Origin: an uncultured beta proteobacterium | GTDB lineage: Bacteria; Pseudomonadota; Gammaproteobacteria; Burkholderiales; Rhodocyclaceae | Direction: 5' to 3' | NCBI GenBank assembly: GCA_903910495.1 | Contig: CAIVZW010000577.1 | Location: forward strand, 1-5,352 | Length of the DNA: 5,352 nucleotides | Part shown: positions 5,237 through 5,352 of the stretch, one piece after another | Layout of the letters: every line of letters starts with the position of its first letter | Position numbering within the stretch: position 1 is the first letter of the stretch | Made by a program: the position numbers and the translations under genes | The notes under the pieces: model-generated | Seen by the model: only the letters and a program-made list of their open reading frames with translations | The model's database searches: none | What the model was told of the DNA's origin: nothing

Positions 5237-5352
5237 AGTGCAGTCCAGAAGACACGCAAAGTCTGCATCGGGATTACAGTGCTGCCAAGTTGCATTGCTT
5301 GCTCAGGCTATGTACATCTTACTCCTTGGTCAAGAGGAAAGCGGACTTCGAG
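5237..5352 (-). promoter_or_regulatory. Upstream region of the kinase operon with a shared GATGTACATA site
   Basis: These 116 bases precede the kinase start. On the minus strand GATGTACATA (5318-5309) repeats exactly the left half of the dyad at 1169-1191 and contains the self-palindrome ATGTACAT. A poor sigma-70 possibility overlaps it: TTGACC (5332-5327), 17 bases, then TAGCCT. A TTGGCA is present but lacks the GC dinucleotide at the right spacing, so I do not call a sigma-54 promoter. Short minus-strand frames from the right edge stop within 45 bases and could be the end of an upstream gene; none is identifiable. Confidence 0.3.

Noticed and set aside
5262..5295. Sigma-54 promoter upstream of the kinase around TTGGCA on the minus strand
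   Set aside because: The -12 GC dinucleotide is absent at the required spacing (the sequence there is TAATC).
1..5352. tRNA, rRNA, CRISPR array, insertion sequence or prophage attachment site
   Set aside because: No cloverleaf, rRNA signature, regularly spaced repeat array, transposase frame or integrase was found on either strand by eye.

Overview
The window (roughly half G+C) looks like a proteobacterial chromosome, most probably from a beta- or closely related gammaproteobacterium. The reasons are the NtrC-type signalling genes, a good sigma-54 promoter, a Gly/Met-rich small secreted protein of a style common in environmental betaproteobacteria, and an intergenic palindromic repeat (TTCGACA...CGAACGG family) widespread in such genomes. 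This placement is inference; no marker gene fixes the taxon.

Layout, left to right. Positions 2-97 carry the last 31 codons of an unrecognised forward gene. A 230-bp intergenic stretch with a clean inverted repeat and a small direct repeat leads to a 149-residue secreted protein (329-778) with a Gly/Met-rich tract and two cysteines. A 637-bp gene-poor region follows (779-1415). It holds a possible decayed coding fragment, a REP-like hairpin, a dyad operator candidate, a near-consensus -24/-12 (sigma-54) promoter, and a short frame that reads like the first strand of a receiver domain. Downstream is a 189-residue response regulator (1416-1985): a receiver domain with no DNA-binding output and a C-terminal hydrophobic segment. 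A composite palindromic repeat (2052-2145) separates it from a convergent operon on the minus strand.

The minus-strand operon (5236 down to 2163) encodes a membrane histidine kinase and an NtrC-family sigma-54 activator, joined by a 4-base ATGA stop/start overlap, so they are almost certainly a cognate pair. The kinase's periplasmic sensor domain carries a CX4CH motif that resembles a variant c-heme attachment site, plus a CXXCY motif one base change away from a canonical CXXCH.

Working model: the kinase senses a redox state or ligand in the periplasm, possibly through covalently bound heme, and phosphorylates the sigma-54 activator. The activator then drives genes with -24/-12 promoters. 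The best candidate target in the window is the promoter in front of the membrane-tethered receiver protein, which could feed back on the kinase as a phosphate sink or act as a membrane-localised effector. The cognate pairing and the sigma-54 activator assignment are well supported; the heme, the target promoter and the feedback role are inferences.
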